NCBI GenBank assembly: GCA_002010065.2
Contig: MTMD02000006.1
Span: 1-64,000, forward strand
Source: Candidatus Pyrohabitans jungbluthii
Lineage (GTDB): Archaea; Hydrothermarchaeota; Hydrothermarchaeia; Hydrothermarchaeales; BMS3B
DNA: 64,000 bases
Reading direction: 5' to 3'
How positions within the stretch are numbered: the first letter of the stretch is position 1; each line of letters opens with the position of its first letter. Positions 8,160 to 17,947 of the stretch are shown here, piece by piece. The position numbers and the translations under genes are program-made. The notes beneath the pieces were generated by a model, which saw nothing but the letters and a program-made list of their open reading frames with translations, had not been told where the DNA came from and made no database searches.

Positions 8160-8674
8160 TTTTCGCTCTCCTCACCCTTCATAATCTTTTCAAACCTTGT
8201 GCCTGAGATGAGCTTCTTTACTTCTTCCTCGTCTATCGGCTCAATTGGAGGTAAGCCCATGTCCTCGCGCATGAAGTTGGTAAAGTCGTCAATCTCAAAA
8301 AGCCTGCCTATTCTCGCGATGTTCTCGTTTATGTTTTTAAATGCCGCAGGCACCTTGCCCTCCTTGGCTGCGACGTTCTTTATTGCCATGAGCACAGTAG
8401 CAGGCTTCACATCGCGGGGGCAGCGCTCAGTGCAGAGGTAACAGACTGCGCAGTACCATGGCTCAAGGCTCTCAAGTACCCTGTCTACCCCGAGAACCGC
8501 CATCCTTATAATCTTGCGGGGATTGAAATCGTCTCTAAATGGATTAACAACACAAGTCGCCGTGCACGTGCCACACTGATAGCATCGGGATATAAACTCT
8601 CCACCCGGTTCCTGCTTGATTTTCTTAACCAGATCAGAACTTACAACCCTGTACTTTGGCTGTATTTTTTCCAT
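8156..8674 (-). CDS. hdrC: Heterodisulfide reductase subunit C
   Basis: 172 aa. Two [4Fe-4S] ferredoxin motifs: RCYQCGTCTATCVVNP at about residues 31-46 and CAVCYLCTERCPRDVKP at about 75-91. HdrC carries electrons from HdrA to the HdrB active site. First gene of the hdrCB pair, coupled by a 4-nt overlap. The following regulator gene (6482) reads in the same direction. Confidence 0.93.
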   Translation of the reverse strand: MEKIQPKYRVVSSDLVKKIKQEPGGEFISRCYQCGTCTATCVVNPFRDDFNPRKIIRMAVLGVDRVLESLEPWYCAVCYLCTERCPRDVKPATVLMAIKNVAAKEGKVPAAFKNINENIARIGRLFEIDDFTNFMREDMGLPPIEPIDEEEVKKLISGTRFEKIMKGEESEK

Positions 8675-8749
8675 TCCAATCCATCCTGAGCAGGTGTGAT
8701 TATCAACTTAAGTGCGCTTCCTATTCTTAATAATTTATCATTTAAAAAT

Positions 8750-9430
8750 TTATCGAATCAGAGCGAGCACATGCTTCAGAGCCTCGACAGCGCCCATGCC
8801 AAAGCTGTGGTTTGTTACAAGGTTAGCAACATCGCGAAGCGAGGGCTCGCTCACAGCAATGGCGTAGCCAGCTTTGGCAAGCATATCCCGGTCGTTCTCA
8901 CTGTCACCTATGGCAACTATTTCCTTCATCGCAAAACCTCGAAGCTTCGCCACCTCTTCCAGCGCTCTGCCCTTGCTTACCCCAGGCGACTTTATGTGGA
9001 TGGCAAACTTTGTATCCACAACCTCCACGTTGAAGCCGGTTAGAAGTTCACGCACCTCAGCGGCGGTGATGCCTTCTCGAAGTATTGCTACCTCAGTCTT
9101 GCGTTGCTCTGAATTGGGCACAAGCTTAACCTCTCGCTTTGCAGCAAGGTGGTTAAAGGCTCTGTGCACCTCCAACACGTCCCCAAGGTAGCGCTCCACC
9201 CCCAGCAGGAGGTCTTTTATGACACCACCATTCTCTGCTATTATCGCTCCTGTAGTGCCAATGAATGTCTGCACAGTCTCGGTAACGCACAGTATGTTGC
9301 CCGTGGCGAGGATAACTGGCACGCCTCGACGCTCAAGCTCGCGAAGGAGCGCCACAGCTTCAAGCTCAAGCCTTCGCTTCGCATCGGTGAGGGTGCCATC
9401 TATATCTATTGCCACTGCCTTTATTCGCAT
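8750..9430 (-). CDS. pgp: Phosphoglycolate phosphatase, archaeal HAD type
   Basis: 226 aa from ATG 9430. A longer in-frame start at 9481 would overlap radA and lacks family support. HAD superfamily IIB motifs: DIDGTLTDAKRR near the N-terminus, ILATGN (motif II), K in SKGRALEEVAK (motif III) and GDSENDRDM (motif IV). It dephosphorylates 2-phosphoglycolate, clearing a product of DNA repair and metabolism. It follows radA after 34 nt and may belong to the rpa-radA unit. No clear ribosome site precedes the start. Confidence 0.88.
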   Translation of the reverse strand: MRIKAVAIDIDGTLTDAKRRLELEAVALLRELERRGVPVILATGNILCVTETVQTFIGTTGAIIAENGGVIKDLLLGVERYLGDVLEVHRAFNHLAAKREVKLVPNSEQRKTEVAILREGITAAEVRELLTGFNVEVVDTKFAIHIKSPGVSKGRALEEVAKLRGFAMKEIVAIGDSENDRDMLAKAGYAIAVSEPSLRDVANLVTNHSFGMGAVEALKHVLALIR

Positions 9431-9464
9431 GGAATTTCTTTTAAAATCAACGTAGGCAATGTTT

Positions 9465-10394
9465 TCAGTCCCGGATACCATCTTTTGTTACTGTGAATAT
9501 GGCCTCTCCCTCGGGAAGATTGGGGGAATCTATTAAGCGTGCGACACGTTTACCTGCCTTGGATTTGCGCAGGTAAATCCTGAAGGTGGAGGAGTGCCCC
9601 ACAACGTGCCCGCCGATGGGCGCCGTTGGGTCGCCAAAGAAGAAATCTGGACGCATCATCACTTGGTTTGTGACAACAACAGCGAGGTTGTAGATGTCGC
9701 TCAACTTCTGCAAGGTGTGCATGTGGCGATTAAGCTTCTGCTGTCTGTCAGATAGCATTCCCCGCCCCGTATAGTCGCTCCTGAAGTGCGATGTTAGAGA
9801 GTCAACAACTATCAAACCAATGTTCTTCTCGCGTATTATATCCTCAGCCTTTTCGATTAGTAGCATCTGATGGTCGCTGTTGTATGCCCTTGCAACGATT
9901 ATGTTCTCCAGTATCTCGTGAGGATCTCTTCCTGTACCCTCTGCCATCTGGATTATCCTCTCTGGGCGGAAGGTGTTCTCTGTATCAAGATAAAAGGCGC
10001 TTTTGCCCAGACCGCCTTCATCTTCGGGAAGCTGAACGTTCACAGCAAGCTGATGACATACTTGGGTTTTTCCAGAGCCAAACTCACCAAAAAACTCGGT
10101 GATAGCCTGAGTTTCTATACCGCCACCAAGCAGTTCGTCAAGACTCTTACTGCCCGTGGTAATCTTGCGCATAGTTTTGCGCTTTTCAAGCACCTCTATG
10201 CCGGTCATAAAACCCATCTGAAGCGATTCGCGGGCAGCGTTTATTATCTTTAGCGCAGCGCTCTCGCCTATACCTGCGGCCTCCTTCAGTTCTGCCGGGT
10301 GCGCTACAGCAATCGCCTCGACGGTCTTAAATCCAGCTTCGCGAAGCTTTTCTGCAGTTGCAATACCCACTCCAGGAAGCTCCTCAAGCTCCAT
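9465..10394 (-). CDS. radA: DNA repair and recombination protein RadA
   Basis: 309 aa from ATG 10394, with GGGAGG eight bases upstream; the in-frame TTG at 10412 overlaps that site. Archaeal Rad51-type recombinase. N-terminal helix-hairpin-helix domain ([12 protein letters not shown]), then the ATPase core with Walker [10 protein letters not shown], Walker B LIVVDSLT and DNA-binding loop region [11 protein letters not shown]. It forms filaments on single-stranded DNA for strand exchange. It follows rpa with a gap of 4 nt, a functional pairing since RPA coats the same substrate. Confidence 0.97.
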   Translation of the reverse strand: MELEELPGVGIATAEKLREAGFKTVEAIAVAHPAELKEAAGIGESAALKIINAARESLQMGFMTGIEVLEKRKTMRKITTGSKSLDELLGGGIETQAITEFFGEFGSGKTQVCHQLAVNVQLPEDEGGLGKSAFYLDTENTFRPERIIQMAEGTGRDPHEILENIIVARAYNSDHQMLLIEKAEDIIREKNIGLIVVDSLTSHFRSDYTGRGMLSDRQQKLNRHMHTLQKLSDIYNLAVVVTNQVMMRPDFFFGDPTAPIGGHVVGHSSTFRIYLRKSKAGKRVARLIDSPNLPEGEAIFTVTKDGIRD

Positions 10395-10398
10395 CTTC

Positions 10399-11688
10399 TT
10401 AGCCTCCCACAATTGATTTTGCCTCTTTCAATAACCTCTGCACCTCGCTTCTTGGATCAGGGTTGAGATTGAGGTCCTCTACCACAAGCTCCTCTTTGCC
10501 TGTGAAGTCATTGGTGCGAACACTCGCTACCACCACTATCTCCCTGCCGAGCAACTCCTCTTTCCTCTTACTTATTTCCTCCACCGCCTCCCCAGCGATT
10601 ATCCTCTCAAGGGGTACGTTTAAAAGCGTCTCTGCAAGCTTGTCGTAGAAGGCGGCGCGCATGTTCGCTGAGCCGTCGTCGATGACGACATTGAAGACAA
10701 CTCCCTTGCCACTCTTCCTGTCGAAAACTCTAACCTCCTCAGCCACATCGACTATTGCACCTCTAATCTCAGCCCGCTCTCCCGCCTTAAGCTCCTTCAT
10801 CTCCTTTCTGACTATCTTCTCTTCAGGCAACTCAGCGAGAGCTTCAGCGCCCTCTGGGTTGAGCACTACCTTTCCGAATCTACCCACATGTATCTCCGGC
10901 TCATTCATCCTGACCTTCACGTAGCCCTTAACCACCTTGAGCACGTCGCCTTCACTTATCTTGCCCTCCTCCACCAGGGAGACGTCATCGCCCCACAGCA
11001 CGAGCCTAGCTCTTCCCGTGTCATCTGCCACAACCAGGTTGACCACTCTGCCAGTGCTGCCGTCATCGCGGGTAAACTCCCGCACCTCGTAGATGCGCAT
11101 CACCTTGCACAGCACATCCACGCTCTGCATGCCATCCTCAAGCTCAGCTATTTTTCTAACCTGTGTCTCAACCTCTGGAAACTGCTCAGGCTTAATATCA
11201 GGAGGGTTGAGAATAACTCTGGTACGCGAGCCAATGTGAATCTCAGGCTCGCCGTTCAGGTCTTCCTTTGTGTACGCTTCCCTGATTCTTAGGATATCTC
11301 CTTCCTGTATCTTCTCCAGCTTTTCGGTGTCCTTGCCCCAGAAGACAACTCTAATGGTTGCGGTATCATCGCCGAGGATAAGCGAGGAAACCTTCCCCTT
11401 GCCGCCGTCGCTGCGGGTAAACTCGCGGGCTGGGAAAATGCGCCTCACCCTGCCAACAACATCGACGCTCTGCATCCCGGGTATTATATTCTCTATCTTA
11501 ATATCCTTGGTTTTTGAGGCGCCAGAAAATAGGTTGATTCCAAGCTCATTTGCTACAACATGAGCAGCACCCTCTGGCGTTATAAGACCGCCAAGCTCCT
11601 TCTGCTTCTCCTCTACCCTCCTGCGGACTTCCTCCTCAGCAAGCCCGCTCTCGGATGCTATCTTACCTATCAGCTCATCAAAGTTCAT
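10399..11688 (-). CDS. rpa: Single-stranded DNA-binding protein RPA with three OB folds
   Basis: 429 aa. Three OB-fold repeats begin around residues 65, 175 and 290. The first two share the pattern MQSVDV, REFTR.DG, DDTA or DDTG and a tryptophan-glycine (FWGKD, LWGDD). No zinc finger is seen, so this is a euryarchaeal multi-OB RPA. It protects single-stranded DNA in replication and repair. An N-terminal helical segment (about 1-50) precedes the first OB fold. Upstream gene of an rpa-radA-pgp unit. Confidence 0.92.
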   Translation of the reverse strand: MNFDELIGKIASESGLAEEEVRRRVEEKQKELGGLITPEGAAHVVANELGINLFSGASKTKDIKIENIIPGMQSVDVVGRVRRIFPAREFTRSDGGKGKVSSLILGDDTATIRVVFWGKDTEKLEKIQEGDILRIREAYTKEDLNGEPEIHIGSRTRVILNPPDIKPEQFPEVETQVRKIAELEDGMQSVDVLCKVMRIYEVREFTRDDGSTGRVVNLVVADDTGRARLVLWGDDVSLVEEGKISEGDVLKVVKGYVKVRMNEPEIHVGRFGKVVLNPEGAEALAELPEEKIVRKEMKELKAGERAEIRGAIVDVAEEVRVFDRKSGKGVVFNVVIDDGSANMRAAFYDKLAETLLNVPLERIIAGEAVEEISKRKEELLGREIVVVASVRTNDFTGKEELVVEDLNLNPDPRSEVQRLLKEAKSIVGG

Positions 11689-11790
11689 CTATATCCCCAT
11701 CTCTCATTTGTCTTCAACTACTTAAAAAGGTTGGTGGAGTGCGCTGGAAAAGTGAAGAGTGGTCAGGTGCGAAGAATAGTCCTGAAGATA

Positions 11791-11805
11791 TTTCGCAAAT
11801 CGAAA
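11791..11805. promoter_or_regulatory. TTTCG-N5-CGAAA palindrome, copy 1
   Basis: Fifteen-base inverted repeat TTTCGCAAATCGAAA in the gap between rpa (minus) and the 72-aa membrane protein (plus, start 58 nt downstream). The same element with ATATTTCG context occurs at 17909-17923 before another small membrane protein, suggesting a shared regulator. Confidence 0.4.
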
Positions 11806-11862
11806 GATAGAAATTATGTTTTTCAATTCCAAAGTATCTGAAAGGCTCAGCTGGGGGTATAG

Positions 11863-12081
11863 ATGAAGTTTGAGGTTAAATCGCCCTTCGCAGCAGCAAT
11901 GGTGCTGGCGGTATTCAACTATCTCTGGTACCTAGGGCTGAGCAGGATTTACATCATCGTAGGGCATCCCTACGAAAGGGCGGTAATATTCTCCTTCCTC
12001 ACCTGGATACTTTGCCTGCCCTTTACCTTCTGGCTACCATACTACTTTGCGGTTAAACGTCTCTCTGCTAAAGGGGAATAA
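11863..12081 (+). CDS. Small membrane protein with two transmembrane helices
   Basis: 72 aa. Hydrophobic helices at about residues 8-32 and 40-63, ending in a basic tail KRLSAKGE. A GGGGGT ribosome-site-like stretch precedes the ATG. Its last 14 nt overlap the 3' end of arlJ on the other strand. Family not recognised. An upstream palindrome is shared with the small membrane gene at 17948, at the other end of the arl cluster. Confidence 0.6.
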   Translation: MKFEVKSPFAAAMVLAVFNYLWYLGLSRIYIIVGHPYERAVIFSFLTWILCLPFTFWLPYYFAVKRLSAKGE

Positions 12082-13798
12082 TCTGTGCGAAGAACTTGGG
12101 AATAAGCACTGTTATTACTGTGCCTATCCACATCATGGTAACATAGTGAACCAGCGAGTTGTACATGTGCCCGCCGTCCACAATTTTTATTATCACTGAA
12201 GAAATGGCGGCGTGTATCAGCAGGAGAACCCACACCAGTATTATTATGAGCGACATGTCGAACTGCACCGCAGTAAATTTTACCGGCATGAATTCTATAC
12301 CCTCGATGGACACGCTTCCGCCGCCGAAGAGACCTCTGCCCAGAGAGTCCACCAGCGTTACGATGATGAAAATAGATATGGAGATCCCCACCATGGCGCT
12401 GTAAAGCATGCCCTTCAGGCTGCTCGCAAGCTGGCGCCTAAACTTGCGGAGCCCAATCATCCTGGCAAAGCTGTTGCCCAGAGTTTCGCCTATCTCTGCG
12501 GTGTCGCCGCCTGAGTACGCTGATTCTATGAAAATCCGGCTAAACTTATCTATCAGATTGCTCCCCGTCTCGCCCGCAAAGAAGCGCCAGGAGCGGTTCA
12601 CGTCGCCGAGGGTGAGCCTGCGGTACAGCGCCTTAATATCCTCCGTAAGAGCGCCGTAGTTGTGCAGCCTGAGCGCGCCTATCACAGGCGTCAGGCTGCC
12701 TCCCCTGACGCCTGCGGCTGCGCCCACGGTGCGTATGAAGGTTGGGAAGTTATCATCCTTGCGCATTACCCTTGCCTCCACCCGTCCTGCGAGCATTCCC
12801 AAGATTAGAAGAGGGGTCTGAGAGATCGCCACATTCACCGGTGTGGAGAAGGGGCGCGTGAAGAGGAGCACCATGAATATTATGAAGGACACGAGCACCG
12901 TCGGTATAAGGGCCTTCTCCAGCATGAGCATGTCCTTGGATTTAATCTTCAGGTTGTGCATCAGGTCGTCCTTGGGGGTTATCCTGCGAATAAACAGGAG
13001 CATAGCAACGTCTACGAGAAAGAAGAGGAGGAACATTCCGTATATTGCCCCCATGATGCTCATGTTGGTGAGCATTGGGAAGATGAGCGCAAAGGCGGCG
13101 ACGAAAGAGAGGGTGATTATCATGTTCAGATACATGTTGTTCGCCGCTTCGATGTAGTAGAGGGAGCGTTTGTACATGCGCTCGTACTCGTTCATCACCA
13201 CGTTTACTTCCTTGCGCAGGAACTCTTTGATATCTTCGCCCGCCTGGAAGGAGTGAGCCAGGCGCTCAAGAAAGTCCTGGAAGATTACGCTCGGCGTGGT
13301 CTTTGCAACTGCTCTGCACGCCTTGATGAAGCCCATGTTCCAGGCGTCGGCGATTTTGACAATCTTCTTCGCCTCCTCCGCAAGGGTCTCAAACTCCTCC
13401 TTCTCGGCCGCCATCTGGAAGAGAATCTTCCTGCTCGGCCCGGTCGTCGCGAGGGTGGCGAGGTAGGTTATGAAGAGCGGTATGTGGGTGTCTATATTTT
13501 TCGCCCGGGCGTAGATGTAGTAGAATGGATAAACCAGGGCAATAAAGATGCAGAGGAGCGGGAAGAAGTAGGGTATCAGCGCAACAACGCCTTCAACAGG
13601 AAAATAGCGGAATACAAACAGCTTGAGCACCAGCGAGACGAGGATGCCAAAAACCGCGATGGGAATAAAAACGCCGAACATGTAGCTGCGTATGGTTAGA
13701 CCTCGCCCCGCCTTGAGCAGAAAGTTGGAGAACTCTTCCCAGAGCTTCACAGCCTTCTCGCGCAGCTTCTCCCTGAAGTCCCCCTCAATCCCCCTCAT
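12068..13798 (-). CDS. arlJ: ArlJ/FlaJ-type membrane platform protein
   Basis: 576 aa, typical for archaeal FlaJ. Multiple transmembrane segments in three groups: near residues 45-125, about 230-330, and at the C-terminus (about 480-576). Between them lie cytoplasmic T2SF-type helical domains (residues about 130-225 and 350-450). It anchors the ArlI hexamer in the membrane for archaellum or type IV pilus assembly. The gene ends the order arlH-arlI-arlI-arlJ, with 9 nt to the preceding ATPase. Confidence 0.9.
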   Translation of the reverse strand: MRGIEGDFREKLREKAVKLWEEFSNFLLKAGRGLTIRSYMFGVFIPIAVFGILVSLVLKLFVFRYFPVEGVVALIPYFFPLLCIFIALVYPFYYIYARAKNIDTHIPLFITYLATLATTGPSRKILFQMAAEKEEFETLAEEAKKIVKIADAWNMGFIKACRAVAKTTPSVIFQDFLERLAHSFQAGEDIKEFLRKEVNVVMNEYERMYKRSLYYIEAANNMYLNMIITLSFVAAFALIFPMLTNMSIMGAIYGMFLLFFLVDVAMLLFIRRITPKDDLMHNLKIKSKDMLMLEKALIPTVLVSFIIFMVLLFTRPFSTPVNVAISQTPLLILGMLAGRVEARVMRKDDNFPTFIRTVGAAAGVRGGSLTPVIGALRLHNYGALTEDIKALYRRLTLGDVNRSWRFFAGETGSNLIDKFSRIFIESAYSGGDTAEIGETLGNSFARMIGLRKFRRQLASSLKGMLYSAMVGISISIFIIVTLVDSLGRGLFGGGSVSIEGIEFMPVKFTAVQFDMSLIIILVWVLLLIHAAISSVIIKIVDGGHMYNSLVHYVTMMWIGTVITVLIPKFFAQIIPL

Positions 13799-13807
13799 AC
13801 CACAACC

Positions 13808-15433
13808 TCACACAGAGAAGGGCAAACCCTCAACGCCGTACCGCCAGAAGCTCCTGATTATATCGTACACCTCGTAGTAGTCGAAGATTTTGCGCCTCAC
13901 CATCTCATCAATTATGCGCTTTCTCAGGGCAAGGTCATTGTAAATCTCACGCTTATCTTCATAGCCCAGCGTGGGCGCGATCTTGTTCTCTAAGATAAAG
14001 CTGTTGTACATCCCTTTGAAGATGTGCACATCTTTAACAGGGTCCCAGTCGAATATCCTCCGGGTAAGCACGCCCTGTGCCTCTGGGGAGTAGCCCTCAA
14101 TCTCTGAGATCTCCACCACCCTGCGAAGCAGCGCCCTGCCCCTGTAAACTGAGCGCATTATCACCCCTATATTAAGGTTGTCGATGAAGGTTATGGGCAC
14201 ATTTATGGGATTGCCGGTTAAGCGTTGAATCATCTTCTTGACCGACGACGCATGGAAGGTGCTCATCACCGGGTGCCCTGTCTGCATAGCCTGAAAAGCG
14301 ATAGCACCCTCGCTACCGCGTATCTCACCAACGATTATGTAGTTTGGTCTAGAGCGTAAGCTTGCGATGAGCAGGTCGTGCATACTAACGAGATAGTCGC
14401 CCTTCATGCCCCCGCTCACCGTGGTGAGCTGCTGCCAGCACTTGTGCGGCACAGTAACTTCGATGGTATCCTCGGCGGTGTACACCTTGGCTGTGGGCTC
14501 TATAAAGGCGCACGCTGCGTTTAGCAGAGAGGTTTTTCCGCAGGCGCTCTCGCCACAGAAGAAGATGTTCATCCCGTTCTCTATCGCCAGCCACAGGTAG
14601 GCGGCTATCTCCGAGTTTATGGTGCCATAGTCCACTATGCGGGTAATGCTCAGAGGCTCTGAGGTCTGCTTCCGCACGGAGAAGCTGGAGCCGCGCCTGC
14701 TTATGGCGCGAGAATAAACTATATTGACCCTGGAACCGTCGGGCATGGTTCCGTCCACGATAGGGGTGGCGTCGCTAATCGCTGCGTCCATGCGCTCGCC
14801 CATTCTGAAGCAGTACTCATCCACCTCCTGGTCGGATTTTAACACCACGTTGGTCTTGAGGTTGCCGAAGAACTTGTGTACAACGAATATTGGTCCCAAG
14901 CCCGAGACGAAGATGTCCTCTATGTACGGGTCTCTGCTGAAGGGCTCGAGCACGCCCATACCTATTATATCCCTGATTAGCTGGTACCTTATGGCGTGGT
15001 ATTCCTCCTCGCTTAGGGGCACCTTCTTTATGAGCGCCAGCTCAAAGCGCTTCTCCTCCTTAGCGCTGAGCTCCTTAAGCGCGCGGTCTATCAGCTCTTT
15101 GAGCTCCTCCTCGTCCTTGGGCATATCTGCGTGCTGGGCAAAGATGAGCAGGGAGTCGAGAATCTGCGTGTACTTTTCCTTTTCCTTACCTGTAAGCTGG
15201 GGCTCAATCGCATTGTACCTGGTCTCGCCTCCCTCCGGCGGACGGTAGATGTGTACAAACACCGGCACGCCCGCAAGGTAGATTAAGTTGGGGTACTCGT
15301 CGTCCGCAAGCTCCTTTGTAAGCTTGAGGTGGAAGCTGGGCATCTCATTTCCCTGGCTGACAAACTCCTGAACATAGCGCCTGAGGTGGGGATTTTCCCT
15401 CATGTATTTCTCCCATATTTGAAGCTCATTCAC
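13808..15433 (-). CDS. arlI: ArlI/FlaI-type motor ATPase (second copy)
   Basis: 541 aa. Secretion ATPase of the archaellum/pilus motor. N-terminal domain to about residue 215, then the RecA-like core with Walker A GESACGKTS, aspartate box TAEDTIEV, Walker B region IIVGEIRGSEG and HIS box TGHPVMSTFHA. It overlaps the upstream paralogue (15430-17106) by 4 nt, so the two ATPases are coupled. Two adjacent FlaI copies are unusual, since archaella normally have one. Confidence 0.93.
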   Translation of the reverse strand: MNELQIWEKYMRENPHLRRYVQEFVSQGNEMPSFHLKLTKELADDEYPNLIYLAGVPVFVHIYRPPEGGETRYNAIEPQLTGKEKEKYTQILDSLLIFAQHADMPKDEEELKELIDRALKELSAKEEKRFELALIKKVPLSEEEYHAIRYQLIRDIIGMGVLEPFSRDPYIEDIFVSGLGPIFVVHKFFGNLKTNVVLKSDQEVDEYCFRMGERMDAAISDATPIVDGTMPDGSRVNIVYSRAISRRGSSFSVRKQTSEPLSITRIVDYGTINSEIAAYLWLAIENGMNIFFCGESACGKTSLLNAACAFIEPTAKVYTAEDTIEVTVPHKCWQQLTTVSGGMKGDYLVSMHDLLIASLRSRPNYIIVGEIRGSEGAIAFQAMQTGHPVMSTFHASSVKKMIQRLTGNPINVPITFIDNLNIGVIMRSVYRGRALLRRVVEISEIEGYSPEAQGVLTRRIFDWDPVKDVHIFKGMYNSFILENKIAPTLGYEDKREIYNDLALRKRIIDEMVRRKIFDYYEVYDIIRSFWRYGVEGLPFSV

Positions 15434-17106
15434 CTCTCCTCACCACCCACAGGCACAGCAAAGGGCAGTGCTTCAAGCCCCTCCTCCGTGTACTTCTTTA
15501 TCAAGCTATAAACATCGAAGTAGTCAAAGATCTCCCGCTTTATCATCTCCTCAATGATGCGCGTCCTTATCTCAAGCTCACGGTAGATCTCCTTGGGGTT
15601 CTCGTAGCCCAGCTTCTTCGCCACCTCCTCCTCGAGGACATAGCTGTTGTAGTAACCCGAGAAGATGTGCTTGTCTGTGCGCGGAATCCACTCAAAGACC
15701 GCCCGCGTGAGTATGCCCTTGGCCTCGGGCGAGTAGCCTTCAATTTCCACTATTTCGAGAACGCGGCGTATGAACTTGCCGTGATAGTAGAGAGCCTGCT
15801 GGAAGACCGCTAAGTTCAGGTTGCCCATTACTATTTGAGGCACATTTATGGGGTCGCTGGTGAAGCGCTGAATCATCTTGCGCACCGACGAGGCGTGGAA
15901 GGTTGCCATCACTGGCCTGCCCGCTTGAATGGCCTGGAATGCAATCGCACCTTCCTGTCCGCGTATCTCACCAACGATTATGTAGTCCGGCCTAGAGCGC
16001 AGCGCCGCCTTAAGCAAATCCTGCATCTCCACCGTGGAGAGCGTCTTTCGCTTCGCCTTGGTCAGGCTGCCTCTGGTTATAAGCTGCTGCCAGTTCTCGT
16101 GAGGCACGTTTACCTCTGGCGTATCTTCAGCGCTCAGTATTTTTGCACTTGGTTTGATGAAGCTGGCAATAGCGTTAAGAAGCGTGGTCTTGCCGCTTGC
16201 AGTTTCGCCGCAGATGAGCACAGACATTCCATTTTCCAGCGCCAGCCAGAGGTAGGCTGCCATCTGCGCACTCAGCGAGCCCCAGGCGACGAGCTGGGTT
16301 ATACTTATGGGCACCGCCGTGAACTTTCGGATTGTGAAACTTGAGCCCTTCTTGCTCGCATCTCTGCCGAAGATTATGTTTATTCGTGAGCCGTCTGGCA
16401 GAGCGCCGTCCACAATGGGATTGTACTTGCTCACTGGCTTATCCAGATACTCGCTTAGCTTGTAGCAGTAGGCATCGAGGTCGCGATCGTAGAAGAACCC
16501 CACATTGGTCTCCAGAAGCTCAAACACCTTGTGAAAGATGTATATATTGCCTATGCCTATGCAGTGGATATCCTCTATGTAGGGGTCGCGGATAAAGGGC
16601 TCAAGCGCACCCAGGCCAGCCATCTCCTTCATTATCTTGTATCTCAGCTCATCAAATTCGCGAGGCTCGACGCGCACCTTCTTTTTGAGCTCCTCCCCCT
16701 TGAGCAGCCGCTTTTTAAGGGGGGGCTTCTCATCACCTAGGTCACAGATTTCCTCGAGCATGCGGTCTATCATGAGCTTGAACTCTCTTGGCCCTTGAGG
16801 TTCGAGCTGATAGGGCACAATTTCCAGCATCCTGTCCAAAATGCGATAGTACTTCTCCCTCAGCGCAGAGGTGAACACAGGCTCTATCGCAATGTAGCGC
16901 GCCTCCTTGGGCGTGCGCAGGATGTGCACAAATATGGGGTCGCCCACAGGGTAAATGAGGTTGACCTCTTCCATGTCCCGCATGTCCCTGCTCAGACTCA
17001 CGTGAAACTCTGGCTTGGGGTTGCCCTTCTTCACAAAATCCTGTATATACTCCCTGAGGTGGGGATTCCTCTCTAATGCACGGGCGTACGCTTTGGCGTC
17101 TTCCAT
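15430..17106 (-). CDS. arlI: ArlI/FlaI-type motor ATPase (first copy)
   Basis: 558 aa from ATG 17106. A GGAG ribosome site eight bases upstream favours this over the in-frame ATG at 17124, which would overlap arlH. Motifs: Walker A GETASGKTT, AEDTPEV, IIVGEIRGQEG and AGRPVMATFHA. It is clearly homologous to the next gene along its whole length, including the N-terminal domain (NPHLREYIQDFVKKGNPKP versus NPHLRRYVQEFVSQGNEMP). A heteromeric or dual-function motor is possible. Confidence 0.93.
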   Translation of the reverse strand: MEDAKAYARALERNPHLREYIQDFVKKGNPKPEFHVSLSRDMRDMEEVNLIYPVGDPIFVHILRTPKEARYIAIEPVFTSALREKYYRILDRMLEIVPYQLEPQGPREFKLMIDRMLEEICDLGDEKPPLKKRLLKGEELKKKVRVEPREFDELRYKIMKEMAGLGALEPFIRDPYIEDIHCIGIGNIYIFHKVFELLETNVGFFYDRDLDAYCYKLSEYLDKPVSKYNPIVDGALPDGSRINIIFGRDASKKGSSFTIRKFTAVPISITQLVAWGSLSAQMAAYLWLALENGMSVLICGETASGKTTLLNAIASFIKPSAKILSAEDTPEVNVPHENWQQLITRGSLTKAKRKTLSTVEMQDLLKAALRSRPDYIIVGEIRGQEGAIAFQAIQAGRPVMATFHASSVRKMIQRFTSDPINVPQIVMGNLNLAVFQQALYYHGKFIRRVLEIVEIEGYSPEAKGILTRAVFEWIPRTDKHIFSGYYNSYVLEEEVAKKLGYENPKEIYRELEIRTRIIEEMIKREIFDYFDVYSLIKKYTEEGLEALPFAVPVGGEER

Positions 17107-17116
17107 GGCTCTGCTC

Positions 17117-17818
17117 CTATGCAACCGAGGAGATTTCTATCACGAAGCCAACCTTTGGCTCCACCCTGAAGCCTATGGTATCGGCGACTGTCATCGACGC
17201 TCCGCGGAAGCGATACACATTTATTACCCGCTTTATGCTGCCCCCAACCTCCCTCATCTTGATGGTAAAGTAGATGTCTGAGATTGAGCGCAGTGTCTTG
17301 AGCACCTCCTCGTCCATATTGCTGGGCGAAACTGTGACGATTATGGTCTTGTTCATGTTGATTACCTTCTTTATGAAGGAAACTAGGCTGAATATGTCCT
17401 TCTTTGTGAGCTTGTCTATTATGAGCGAATCCAGGGTGTCTATAACAACCGCCTGGTTACGGAACAGAGCCTCTGCCCGCATGAGGCGGTATATGAAGTC
17501 CTTTCTCGGCACCACCCTACCTATCCTCGGGAAAACAGGCACGAAGAGCAGCTTCTTCTCAGTGAGGTAGCTCGCCACGTTGTAGCCCAGAGAAGCCATC
17601 TGCTCCAGAAAGTCCTGCGTTGTGAGCTCCGAGGAGATATACGTAACGCTGTTACCGTTTTTCAGGAATCCGTAGAGCAGTCTCTGGGCTAAAATACTCT
17701 TTCCAGAGGCGTTTTCGCCTTCTATCACCATGAAAGAGCCAGTTGGTATGCCTTTTCCTATTCTTCTGTGCAATTCGTCTGTTTTCAGACCTATCTCAAG
17801 ATATTTTGTCCCCTCCAT
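17117..17818 (-). CDS. arlH: ArlH/FlaH-type RecA-like ATPase
   Basis: 233 aa. KaiC-like fold with Walker A GENASGKSIL at about residues 34-43 and Walker B AVVIDTLDSL at about 120. ArlH binds ATP and regulates the ArlI motor. First gene of the arlH-I-I-J unit; the next start follows after 10 nt. No archaellin or arlB-G genes flank it in the window, so the machine could be an archaellum encoded at split loci or a related pilus. Confidence 0.9.
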   Translation of the reverse strand: MEGTKYLEIGLKTDELHRRIGKGIPTGSFMVIEGENASGKSILAQRLLYGFLKNGNSVTYISSELTTQDFLEQMASLGYNVASYLTEKKLLFVPVFPRIGRVVPRKDFIYRLMRAEALFRNQAVVIDTLDSLIIDKLTKKDIFSLVSFIKKVINMNKTIIVTVSPSNMDEEVLKTLRSISDIYFTIKMREVGGSIKRVINVYRFRGASMTVADTIGFRVEPKVGFVIEISSVA

Positions 17819-17908
17819 TACTACGGTATAACCCCTGCAGGGTTAATAAACATTTTTTTTCTGCAGTCGAAACGAGTACTGTATGCGACGTTAGAGTTTC
17901 GATTTATA

Positions 17909-17923
17909 TTTCGAGAATCGAAA
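17909..17923. promoter_or_regulatory. TTTCG-N5-CGAAA palindrome, copy 2
   Basis: TTTCGAGAATCGAAA with an additional upstream TTTCGAT half at 17898-17904. It lies between arlH (minus) and the 95-aa membrane protein (plus, start 25 nt downstream), so it could act on either. It matches the element at 11791-11805. Confidence 0.4.
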
Positions 17924-17947
17924 AATGATTCCCCGGAGGCAGAGAGA

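Noticed and set aside
12956-13699. 247-codon plus-strand frame opposite arlJ
   Set aside because: Antisense shadow of the membrane platform gene; composition is highly charged and repetitive.
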